Assembly: GCA_029204225.1 (NCBI GenBank)
Contig: CM055103.1
Location: forward strand, 52,743,538 to 52,807,537
Direction of reading: 5' to 3'
Origin: Diphasiastrum complanatum
Taxonomy: Eukaryota; Streptophyta; Lycopodiopsida; Lycopodiales; Lycopodiaceae
DNA length: 64,000 nucleotides
In this document: positions 47,110 through 55,946 of the stretch, one piece after another
How positions within the stretch are numbered: the stretch's first letter is position 1
Layout of the letters: every line of letters starts with the position of its first letter
Program-made: the position numbers and the translations under genes
The notes under the pieces: generated by a model
What the model saw: the letters and a program-made list of their open reading frames with translations, nothing else
Told to the model about the DNA's origin: nothing
Databases searched by the model: none

Positions 47110-47648
47110 TATGATATTCTTGAACACTTCTGTTTTCAAGTCAGTGAGATTGGTAGGTGTATGTGTGTTTTCTTTAATACACATTTACAATGACTTTCAA
47201 TGATTTTATTTGGACTTATTTCAGTGTTTTCAATATTGCAAGATTTCATTTAAAATAATCTCCATGTTGATATTGTTTAACAAGTTTCTTTGATGTACAG
47301 GTAAGACCAAGACAAGAAAATCGCATATAGTGCAAGGGTGTAAATAGAAGAGTAGAAATTGTCGAAACTACATAAACATTGGGATGGTAGACGTGCAACA
47401 ACAATGTACCTTTCAAAAAAAAAAATACAAAGTAGTCTCAAATGGCTTCAAGATTTCATCGAACAATAGTATTCAGTATTTTGGAAAATGTACATTGTTT
47501 TTAAAATCGAAATAATATATTTGTGGCTTTCAATAATAGCCCACTTTCTGTTTGCCTATCTATTGTTCTATGCATCATCATGTGATGATATATTTCTATG
47601 TATTTGTCGGAACTTATATTTCAATATTTACATTCCAATCATAGGTGC
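47110..47648. other. 3' region between convergent genes X and Y (copy D)
   Basis: AT-rich, with A-runs near 47418, which would suit polyadenylation of both genes. No other feature. Confidence 0.35.
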
Positions 47649-48340
47649 CTAAGGCAGATCCTCAAGCACTACAACTTCGCTATCCACAAAACCCCTGACA
47701 GCTTCATTCGAGGCACCTTCATGCTCATAGGGCCTTGCAGACAATAGTAAGATTTCCAACATTTTGTGCCAGTACTGATGAATAACATTTGTTGATACCT
47801 CAGGAGATTGGAACTACAATTTAAAACATCGAGTGTATGTATGTATTAGTCAATGTTTAAAAATATATCACCATATACCAATCCAAGAATGATTTAACAT
47901 TCCAGATAAAAAACCATCCGTAGCTGAAAGCATCGTCTTGTTTCGAAGACTGAGAAATCACAACAAAAAATTGTTAAATTATAATTCAATATAATTCTAA
48001 ACTCCATGCCATCATGTAAATAAAAAACATGAAAAGATCATTTTTACCTTTGCATCAACAATCTCTATGTTAGTATTTACAATAAGCCCATTTGACCTGG
48101 GCAATAGCTCACCATCCTCTTGCACATGGACTTAACAGTGGAATGAGTGGCATGCAAGGAATTCATTATCATGCACACAGGTGTGCAGCTTCCAGTAGAA
48201 CTCTTTTGCAGTGCCCTGATGTACCTCAACCATGGATGGTGAGGTCTTCTGCATCTTTGCAGACGTACAGGTTCAGAAGTCTATGGATGGGCTGGTCCAA
48301 CAAAGCTAGTAAGCCTAGCGGTTTGCTTCATCTGAGCCAT
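47649..48340 (-). pseudogene. Gene Y copy D: H3-like N-terminus, conserved C-terminal exons
   Basis: Starts at ATG 48340: MAQMKQTARLTSFVGPAHP, against MARTKQTAR of histone H3. Then, after a TAG at 48281, it has HHPWLRYIRALQKSS, matching the LREIRKYQKST alpha-N/alpha-1 entry of H3. The rest of the histone fold is missing or shifted. The frame then gives ELLPRSNGLIVNTNIEIVDA and a GT donor at 48047. Exon 2 (47949-47872) reads DDAFSYGWFFIWNVKSFLDW. Exon 3 (47813-47649) reads FQSPEVSTNVIHQYWHKMLE and ends in EVVVLEDLP. These exons align with copy C at the same splice sites despite low identity. Confidence 0.65.
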
Positions 48341-48597
48341 TGAGGCCGGATATCTCTACCACGCGAGAGAGTGTTACTATGATGATGAATGATAGACTCG
48401 TTTGCGTGACAGATTCTCTCGTGTGATGGCGATGCTAGAACCTATGAGGCTGATATTGCTACGATGCGAGAGAGTAGTTGGTCAGGCGGGGTGAGGAAGG
48501 CGCTTGCATGATAGCGGTATCGGGTCAACAAGTCCTATGGGAGCATTCCAAGAAGAAAGCAAATTGAACAAAAACCTATAAAATCGTGGAAAATGGG

Positions 48598-48627
48598 CTT
48601 ATATAGCACAAAAATATCACACGTGTG
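48598..48627 (-). promoter_or_regulatory. G-box plus TATA module, gene Y copy D
   Basis: Read on the minus strand: CACACGTGTG (48627-48618), then about 12 bases, then TATATAAG (48605-48598), about 258 bp before the ATG. The same arrangement precedes gene Y copy C at 58354-58382. Confidence 0.6.
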
Positions 48628-48910
48628 AAAACTTGCAACACATGGCCCAATCTGACATGTGAATCTACATGTATGGATCTACACATGTAAAACTGCACGT
48701 TTGGAACTGCATGTGTGGGATTTCATGTGTGGACACGTGGTCAAATGGTACAGTGACATGTACACGCACATGTATAAGCTCGCATGTGTGGGCATGCGGC
48801 CGAATGGCAAATTGATGTGTATTGTAGCACGTGTGGTCTCGCACGTGGGGACGGTTAAATTACGCGTGAGAGATCTGATCCGTAGTTGGATCGACGCGTG
48901 TATAGCTTGG
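48628..48910. promoter_or_regulatory. Cluster of ACATGT/ACGTG-type motifs
   Basis: At least ten ACATGTG, CATGTGTG, CACGTG or GCACGTGTG motifs in 280 bp, including CACGTGTGG near 48830 and CACGTGGGG near 48843. It lies upstream of gene Y copy D, between it and gene Z. Either a dense bZIP/bHLH-type binding region or a degenerate short tandem repeat. Confidence 0.45.
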
Positions 48911-49189
48911 ATTTTATTGGTTTTAGCTATATAAATGTTGTTCGATTAGTTAAAAACTTTCGTTTAGTTATCAATTTTCACTCCCCATAGCTCTTGTTTG
49001 TGTCCACACTTCTAGTTCTTTGCAGTATTGCTACCACGTGAGAATCTAGGTCAGATTCTTTATGAGCTGGCATCCCTCGTGTCGTTGTGATATCCGATTA
49101 GTCACCAATATCACCATCACGCAAGGACTGTCTGATTTTCTTGTAGCTTCCATCCATCTCATGTCGTAGCGATACTCGAGGCTATTGTT
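48911..49189. other. Spacer between genes Y and Z (copy D)
   Basis: No readable frame matching gene Z beyond 49190. Z seems truncated here. Confidence 0.3.
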
Positions 49190-49364
49190 TATACTTTAGA
49201 TATGGCTGTCTCATGATTGGATATAAACTTCCATCAACCCATAGATCATAATGTTTCATGTCTTCCGTCCTTTGGTGAGCTAGTAAGGTGGATCCTTTTA
49301 GATTTTTTTTTGATAGTGGAGCATATTTTGCAGGAAAATCAACATGGAAATGATATTTAGACAT
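49190..49364 (-). pseudogene. Gene Z copy D, N-terminal part only
   Basis: Begins MSKYHFHVDFPAKYAPLSKK (ATG at 49364) and includes MKHYDLWVDGSLYPI, matching MTKLYHLHVDLSPQYAPL and LKHVDLWSSRTLFPI of gene Z at 28186. The coiled-coil half is absent and the frame ends after about 58 codons. The match between divergent copies supports Z as a real gene. Upstream sequence is replaced at about 49385 by an unrelated insertion. Confidence 0.6.
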
Positions 49365-49384
49365 CTTAATTTTTACAAGTAGAG

Positions 49385-50385
49385 GTGAGGAAGTCCTCCA
49401 AATCCAAAGTAGAGACTCCAAATGTCCTCCAAGCAACCTGCAAGCTTGAAGATGCTCCCCAACTCCAAGCTAGGATGGCTCCACCTGCAAGTAAGGATCT
49501 GCAAGCCTCCAAGGATCTCTCCTCCACCTGTGTCCCTACTCTCTAAACACAAATATAGATAACAAGCTGGCCTCAACTATTCACCACCCAACCATAGCAA
49601 CATCCAAGCTCCAAGCAAGACCTATCTAGAACCCCCTTGCTAACCATAAACAAATCACAAGCATACCACAACACTCCATAGCATTCTCAAGATCCAAACC
49701 CTACTTATGTCCCATACCATAAGCAAGATCCAAACCTTAAGCATACTACCACAAGAAAGCACTCTACACACTAGTAGCAACATTAGAGCATAAGCAAAGC
49801 AAACAAGAGAGATCTGCCCCCTCCCAATGGACACCCTACTACCCTCATATAGATGGCCCATGGACCCCTCCAATGCACTGTGGAGCTCCATGCTCATCCA
49901 ACGAGAGAGAGAGAGAAGCCTAGGGGAGTTAAAGAATCTCCAAGAGCCTCCATAGGCTTATGGAATGTCAAGAGGCTCCTTCCATAACCTATGACTCTTT
50001 GAATGCCTTTCTTGTGGGAGTTGGGAACTCAATGGACACTTTAGAAGGGCGCCCTCCTACTAGGTCCCATTGCCCAAATTGTGCAAGTATACTTTGGTCC
50101 TAAACCAATAAAGTGATATGGTTCAAGGTTGTGCCCAAGGTCTAGAAAAATAGTCATCCAATGGCTTTCTAACACCTCTCTAGGTTCCATACCTCCATCC
50201 AAGGCATAGACACCTACCTGCCCTTAACCAAGGACACTAGTACCTTAATCTAAGGCCCCTCTTATCCAAGGGTCACGTGACTCCATACCTCCAACTAAGG
50301 TATAGTCACTTGCCTGCCCTTATCCAAGGGCACATACCCTTAATCCTAAGGGTACCTTGCCATTTAGCCACCAACACTAAATGGA
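49385..50385. repeat. Unclassified ~1-kb insertion, LTR-like
   Basis: C- and A-rich, non-coding, with repeated phrases (ACCTGCAAG, TCCATACCTCCA, CTGCCCTTA.CCAAGG). It separates gene Z from its expected upstream region. No second copy, TG..CA ends or TSD could be fixed, so solo LTR is only one possibility. Confidence 0.35.
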
Positions 50386-50486
50386 CTAATAGGGGTCTGA
50401 AGTACTGCTAGTTACATAGGTATGTAGCATTAATAATCGATAGATTAATCTAGTAGAAAACCAAATTCTTATATATTTTGCAAGCT

Positions 50487-50580
50487 TATCGATTTCAAGC
50501 GCAATTGTCAATCTCAGTAGCCTATCACCAGCGCTCCAAACCGATACGAGATGAATTTTTGACACGCTTGAGATCGATAT
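50487..50580. promoter_or_regulatory. Inverted GCGCTTGARATCGATA motif pair
   Basis: GCTTATCGATTTCAAGCGC (50487 on) is an inverted version of CGCTTGAGATCGATATTG (about 50561). Similar motifs (GCGCTTGAGATCGATACC near 58128, GCGCTTGAGAGCGATATTGG near 58287) occur in the leader of gene Y copy C. Shared by the upstream regions of genes W and Y. Confidence 0.45.
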
Positions 50581-50629
50581 TGTGAGAAAAAAACTCAAGA
50601 TTTGCGATCATAGATGGATTTTTCAGAAC

Positions 50630-50845
50630 ACGTGGCGTCATGCCAGTGGTCTACCTGTCTATCCGTACACATCATAATGACTCATTGCTGATGCCACGTG
50701 GGCATTAACACGTGCACAAATCTGATTGGACCACGTGTCATTCCGCACGTGTCAACTATCGCATCAATCATTAAGTGAACGGACTAAAATGATCAGCGAA
50801 CCAGAAAATGACACATGTCCTTTTGATCAGATTCCACACGTGTGA
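50630..50845. promoter_or_regulatory. G-box cluster upstream of gene W
   Basis: Within about 215 bp: AACACGTGGC, GCCACGTGGG, AACACGTGCA, ACCACGTGTC, GCACGTGTC, GACACATGTC and CACACGTGTG (50835-50844). Six ACGTG cores in this span is far above chance. Plant bZIP and bHLH factors bind such sites. Confidence 0.6.
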
Positions 50846-51049
50846 AATTTTTTATTCCTCATTTTCGGCACGAATTTTTACACAAAGTTTTTTATTTTCA
50901 CACAAATATCTAGTTTTCTAGAATCTTTTGTTCTGTAATCTCTTTGCTGAAATGTTGTTATCTTTTTTGCATGAATTTGGTATCAGTGTCAATATACAGT
51001 ATTTCAAGTCACTTTTTTCTCTTTTTCTTTTTATTCTTCCTTCTATTAC

Positions 51050-52255
51050 AGAGGGTCCTGGTGTGGAAGTTTTTTCTGAGATTTATCTCAAATTTCAGTC
51101 TCTATTCAATACCCTCTTGTTCAGATCTCAAAATAAGGACATGGTTCATTATCAAGACTTGTTAGCACTCGACAACAAGCGTACTTATAAAGCTAAGCTT
51201 GATAGCTTGTTCACCAAGTTGCATAATGATTTCAAGTCTGTAGATGATCGTCAAATACACAATAAAAAATGTAGATTTGTAGAGTTTCAGTCTGCATTAG
51301 TTTTTCTTTTCTTTTATTAAATATTTCAGACGATTCGGATCTACTCCTTTTACTTCTGAAGCTGCTTCTTCTAGCGGTAGAAAATTTGACAAGTCCAAGC
51401 CTGTAGATATACAAACTTTTTTTATTGTTACAAGTGTTAGTTTAGATGATTGTAAAGATCTTGATCTTGCTCGAAACATGACTTCGTTTATAGGCCCTAG
51501 AACACCCATTACCCTTTCTCCTTCTGAGATATTTCTAATCACATTGCCTACTTATAATATAGACCATAATTCTTTTTTGACAATATTGGATATATTGGAT
51601 CTTTTTTATTTCACTGAAGCTGAGACTCTTTGAATTTTGAGCAAAGAGCTTGATGAATTTTCAGATATAATTGACTTTGATGTTGATGATCTTCTCCCTA
51701 GTGTTGACGATGTAAATAATGATGAGTTTTATTCAGTCTGATGGAAAGATTGCTTGAAAATGGCGTTGGAGGAAATGCATAATAAAGAAGATGATCTGCC
51801 TTCTGAAGAGGAGTTTCTCAGAATTCAAAGTCAGCTTGGTTTTCCAAAAGCAACTGTCTATTCACCAATCATATTGACATCGAAAGGTGGACATAGTATT
51901 GATGGAGAGATAGTAATCAGTGAAGACAAAGTCGAATGCGTAAGTTTTTGTATCTTATCAAGTACTAGTGGATTGGTTATGTCAAATTATATACTGGAGC
52001 TTATTTTGGATTTTTTCATTTTAGGAAACAATTTTCCTTGATGATTTTGCGATTCGTTGAGGAGGGCAGAGATGTTCTGTTGGAGAATTTTCAAGAGATC
52101 ATGAACTGGGGAATTATTTGAAGTTCTTCAAGAATAATGAGATAAGCGTTGCCCATTCAAAGTTTCATCAACATGGTGATACAATGATTATGGCAATCAA
52201 GGCACTGTCTCATTTTCTTGGAGGACATAATTTCAATAAGGTGCATAAAATAATA
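51050..52255 (+). pseudogene. Gene W: unrecognised intron-containing gene
   Basis: The region starts after a long pyrimidine tract and AG at about 51050 (upstream exon unclear). It reads EGPGVEVFSEIYLKFQSLFN, then MVHYQDLLALDNKRTYKAKL. A second AG at about 51330 opens RFGSTPFTSEAASSSGRKFD, then SLDDCKDLDLARNMTSFIGP and RTPITLSPSEIFLITLPTYN, an acidic stretch (DDLLPSVDDVNNDE), and LPSEEEFLRIQSQLGFPKAT. A canonical intron (GTAAGT at about 51938 to TTTTAG at about 52023) leads to ETIFLDDFAIR and AIKALSHFLGGHNFNK. In-frame stops at about 51630, 51738 and 52058. Just after a possible donor, the sequence is interrupted at 52265 by the left TIR of copy B. No known family. Confidence 0.55.
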
Positions 52256-52264
52256 TTTGCAAAG

Positions 52265-52296
52265 CATTAGAAAAACTTAGAGCCCGAAGAGGGCCT
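52265..52296 (+). repeat. Left TIR of copy B
   Basis: CATTAGAAAAACTTAGAGCC then CGAAGAGGGCC, matching the left end of element A (24956). The following about 400 bp also match, including the CATGTGGACCAAT subterminal run. No matching right TIR was found before 58500. Confidence 0.7.
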
Positions 52297-52586
52297 TTGA
52301 AAAAAATGCTTTTTATTTTGTTTCTTATTTTCGTTGCCATGTGGACCAATTGAAACCTTGAAATTTGGGTTCTACGTAATGTAGAATTTTTCAAATATAA
52401 ATAAAATAAAAACTTTTAAAATATATTGTTGTTTTGTCAGGCAGCATGTGGAAATGCTATTGGTTGATGAGGCCTGCCCTTCCAGCTCATCACTACCCGA
52501 AGAGACCCAAAAATATCGAAAATGAATATGACAGATGGTTGAGATGAGAAAATCGATGTAGTATTAATGTATATGCATTGTCAAAT

Positions 52587-52655
52587 CATGGTTAACAGGG
52601 TTAACCAGAGTTAATTTGTAGCGCCAAATAGATCAGTGTTTCAATTTTTTGCCAA
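52587..52655 (+). promoter_or_regulatory. Gene X upstream motif (copy B)
   Basis: CATGGTTAACAGGGTTAACC followed by AGCGCCAAA, an E2F-like site. Conserved with 25279 and 24651 and placed about 90-150 bp before the X start codon. Confidence 0.5.
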
Positions 52656-52743
52656 CACATTTTCTCAAATTTATGGCTTTTTGTCTACACAAATTTTCAA
52701 ATTCATAGTTCATTGTTTCAGATTTTTGCATGCAAATTACGAA

Positions 52744-54175
52744 TGGTGCCATCAAGAAAGTCGTGCTCCTCAATCGACTCTTTGCTTCTATTCAACGAGA
52801 CAGATGATAATGGATTATGGGTGCCAAGAAAATATTCAAAAAACTCTTGGGTTTTGATACATCCATCATCAAGAGGAGCATTTCAAAAAAGAAAAAGGTC
52901 AAAACTATCATTTCAATCTTATTGGAAGGCCAACATTTTGGATTTCAGAACATCATTAGGAGAAAAATCTATTTCTGAAATTCTAGTCCAATATGTATAT
53001 ATGCATTCAGAGATAAATGTGCAAGATTCAACCGTCAGGATCACAAAAAAAAAACTGTGAGTATTGATATTTTTGATACTTTGATTTTTGTCATTCATAA
53101 ATATCTAATAGTAAACTTGCCAATCTGATCATTTTTCTCTTGTAGATTTATATCCATTCAACATAAATGAATGGGAGCCGAGTGGATCTTTAGCAGGTGT
53201 GTTAGATGTTATTCACACTGATATTGGACAACTGCAATATCGAGGTAATTCCGTTACCTAGTTTTGAAAGTGATGAATGGATTGCACCAGATGCTATAAT
53301 TTCAAAATCATTTCGTTGCAAGATATATAATGATGTAAAAAATCTATTAAAAATGAGCACAGGATAAAAAACAGTTAGATTGTGTTGGTTTATTTCCTTG
53401 AATATATTTGTGGATTTCTTTTCAAGTGTCAATGTACACAAAATCCCAACGATGTTTGTATGCAAAAATTTATCAGATACTTTATTATCTGAACCTATGG
53501 ATGAAGGTTGGGACAAAAGATCAGATGGAGAACTAGAATGCAGCATTAAACTGTCTTCCATGTGCTTCTGTTATCAAATTGAAAAACAAATGTTGAGCTT
53601 ATGCTTTCATTATCAAAGATGGAAAAAAAGTAAAGGTAAATGAGTGCAACTCGATCAAGACTTGAAAGCCAGTGGACATTCAAAACGAAAAATATTGAAA
53701 CTATATACAATGATGTCGTTTTGACGTGTGTTGAGGTGGAGGAAGATTGGAGTGTAAACTACATCAGGCGGGAACTATTGCTCCTACAAGATGATGTACT
53801 TTCAGACTTTAGATTCATTTTCAATGGTAAACTTGTAAGTAACTGTAAACAATCGATTTTTTATAAATAGTTTCAATCAAAACTTTCTAATACTATATTA
53901 GTTTTATGCAGGTACATAAAAGACATGAGCCCGAGATCAAATGCAGAGATATTGAAGAAACAATCCAAATTATGGAAGAACACTATCAGCAAATACGTGC
54001 CAATCATCATGTCTTTTTATCAATATAGAAAATTGCATTCCATTATTACACTATGGACACAATCTGATCGTAAGAATCTATATTGATATCAATAAAAAAC
54101 CCTCCATAAACGGGTTGTTTACATGTAAAATGATTGTATTTTTTTTTTATGTATCTCTATTTACAAATAGATCTC
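52744..54175 (+). pseudogene. Gene X, copy B
   Basis: Best view of the X start: ATG at 52744, MVPSRKSCSSIDSLLLFNET, with the frame open to the donor GTGAGT at 53057. Exon 2 from 53146 has INEWEPSGSLAGVLDVIHTD, but 90 bp present in copies A and D are missing near 53245. This shifts into a TAG before LPSFESDEWIAPDA. A TAA sits near 53367, before the VRLCWFISLNIFVDFFSSV run. Exon 2 ends at a good GTAAGT (about 53835). Exon 3 follows from about 53911. Lesions are shared with copy C, as expected from tandem duplication. Confidence 0.7.
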
Positions 54176-54689
54176 TATTCAATCAATTTTTCTATATTTT
54201 CTTTATCAGTATTAGGAACTGATAAGGGAACAACTCCTTCTATAATCTCGCCCTCCTCTATTTCGAAAAGGGCCTCAATGTCTTTTAAGACAAGAGGACT
54301 CTCTGCTATAATATTGTCTTCCTCTGTATTAGGAAGGTCTTTTATTCATTTTTTATCATATAAAATAAAATCTGCATCCTGAGCAACTTGAAAGGCTGTT
54401 AAGGCAGGATCAGCTTCCTTTTGAGGGCCCTCGATCCCAGGTGCAAGCTTACACCGTACTGGGCATAGGTTCTGATCAACTCTTGCCGAAATTCATATAC
54501 ATCATCAAGAATATACGGCTCAAGAGTGAACTGTCATCACAAAATACGAGAATCAGCAAATTACAAACAATGATAGTAAAAACATATGAATCAGAATGAA
54601 AGGAACCACAAATGAACATAATATTACCTTTTCAATATCTACATCCACTTGTAAATTATACCACTCAAAAAATAACTTCATATTGATAT
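54176..54689 (-). pseudogene. Gene Y 3' exons, copy B
   Basis: Terminal exon as in copy C (FTLEPYILDDVYEFRQELIR on the minus strand) plus the intron and part of the preceding exon, cut at the tandem junction near 54690 where gene X sequence starts again. One base fewer than copy A at the AYG-VR step shifts the frame. Confidence 0.65.
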
Positions 54690-55946
54690 CTTATTGGAAG
54701 GCCAACATTTTGGATTTCAGAACATCATTAGGAGGAAAATCTATTTCTGAAATTCTAGTCCAATATGTATATATGCATTCAGAGATAAATGTGCAAGATT
54801 CAACCGTCAGGATCACAAAAAAAAAAACTGTGAGTATTGATATTTTTGATACTTTGATTTTTGTCATTCATAAATATCTAATAGTAAACTTGCCAATCTG
54901 ATCATTTTTCTCTTGTAGATTTATATCCATTCAACATAAATGAATGGGAGCCGAGTGAATCTTTAGCAGGTGTGTTAGATGTTATTCACACTGATATTGG
55001 ACAACTGCAATATCGAGGTAATTCCGTTACCTAGTTTTGAAAGTGATGAATGGATTGCACCAGATGCTATAATTTCAAAATCATTTCGTTGCAAGATATA
55101 TAATGATGTAAAAAATTTATTAAAAATGAGCACAGGATAAAAAACAGTTAGATTTTGTTGGTTTATTTCCTTGAATATATTTGTGGATTTCTTTTCAAGT
55201 GTCAATGTACACAAAACCACAACGATGTTTGTATGCAAAAATTTATCAGATACTTTATTATCTGAACCTATGGATGAAGGTTGGGACAAAAGATCAGATG
55301 GAGAACTAGAATGCAGCATTAAAATGTCTTCCATGTGCTTCTGTTATCAAATTGAAAAACAAATGTTGAGCTTATGCTTTCATTATCAAAGATGGAAAAA
55401 AAATAAAGGTAAATGAGTGCAACTCGATCAAGACTTGAAAGCCAGTGGACATTCAAAACGAAAAATATTGAAATTATATACAATGATGTCGTTTTGACGT
55501 GTGTTGAGGTGGAGGAAGATTGGAGTCTAAACTACATCAGGCGGGAACTATTGCTCCTACAAGATGACGTACTTTCAGACTTTAGATTCATTTTCAATGG
55601 TAAACTCGTAAGTAACTGTAAACAATCGACTTTTTATGAATAGTTTCAATCAAAACTTTCTAATACTATATTAGTTTTATGCAGGTACATAAAAGACATG
55701 AGCTCGAGATCAAATGCAGAGATATTGGAGAAACAATCCAAATTATGGAAGAACACTATCAGCAAATATGTGCCAATCATCATGTCTTTTTATCAATATA
55801 GAAAATTGCATTCCATTATTACACTATGGACACAATCTGATTGTAAGAATCTATATTGATATCAATAATAAAACCCCCATAAACGGGTTGTTTACATGTA
55901 AAATGATTGTATTTTTTTTTATGTATCTCTATTTACAAATAGATCT
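54690..55946 (+). pseudogene. Gene X, copy C (5'-truncated)
   Basis: Begins inside exon 1 (YWKANILDFRTSLGGKSISE) at the tandem junction. It has the same intron, the same 90-bp deletion and the same TAA as copy B. It ends tail to tail with gene Y copy C, whose stop is at 55947. Confidence 0.7.

Noticed and set aside
48618-48627. CACACGTGTG as a motif specific to genes Y and W
   Set aside because: The same CCACACGTGTGAAATT string also ends the F2 LTRs (for example 6670-6685), so the single motif is not specific. Only its pairing with TATA at fixed spacing was kept.
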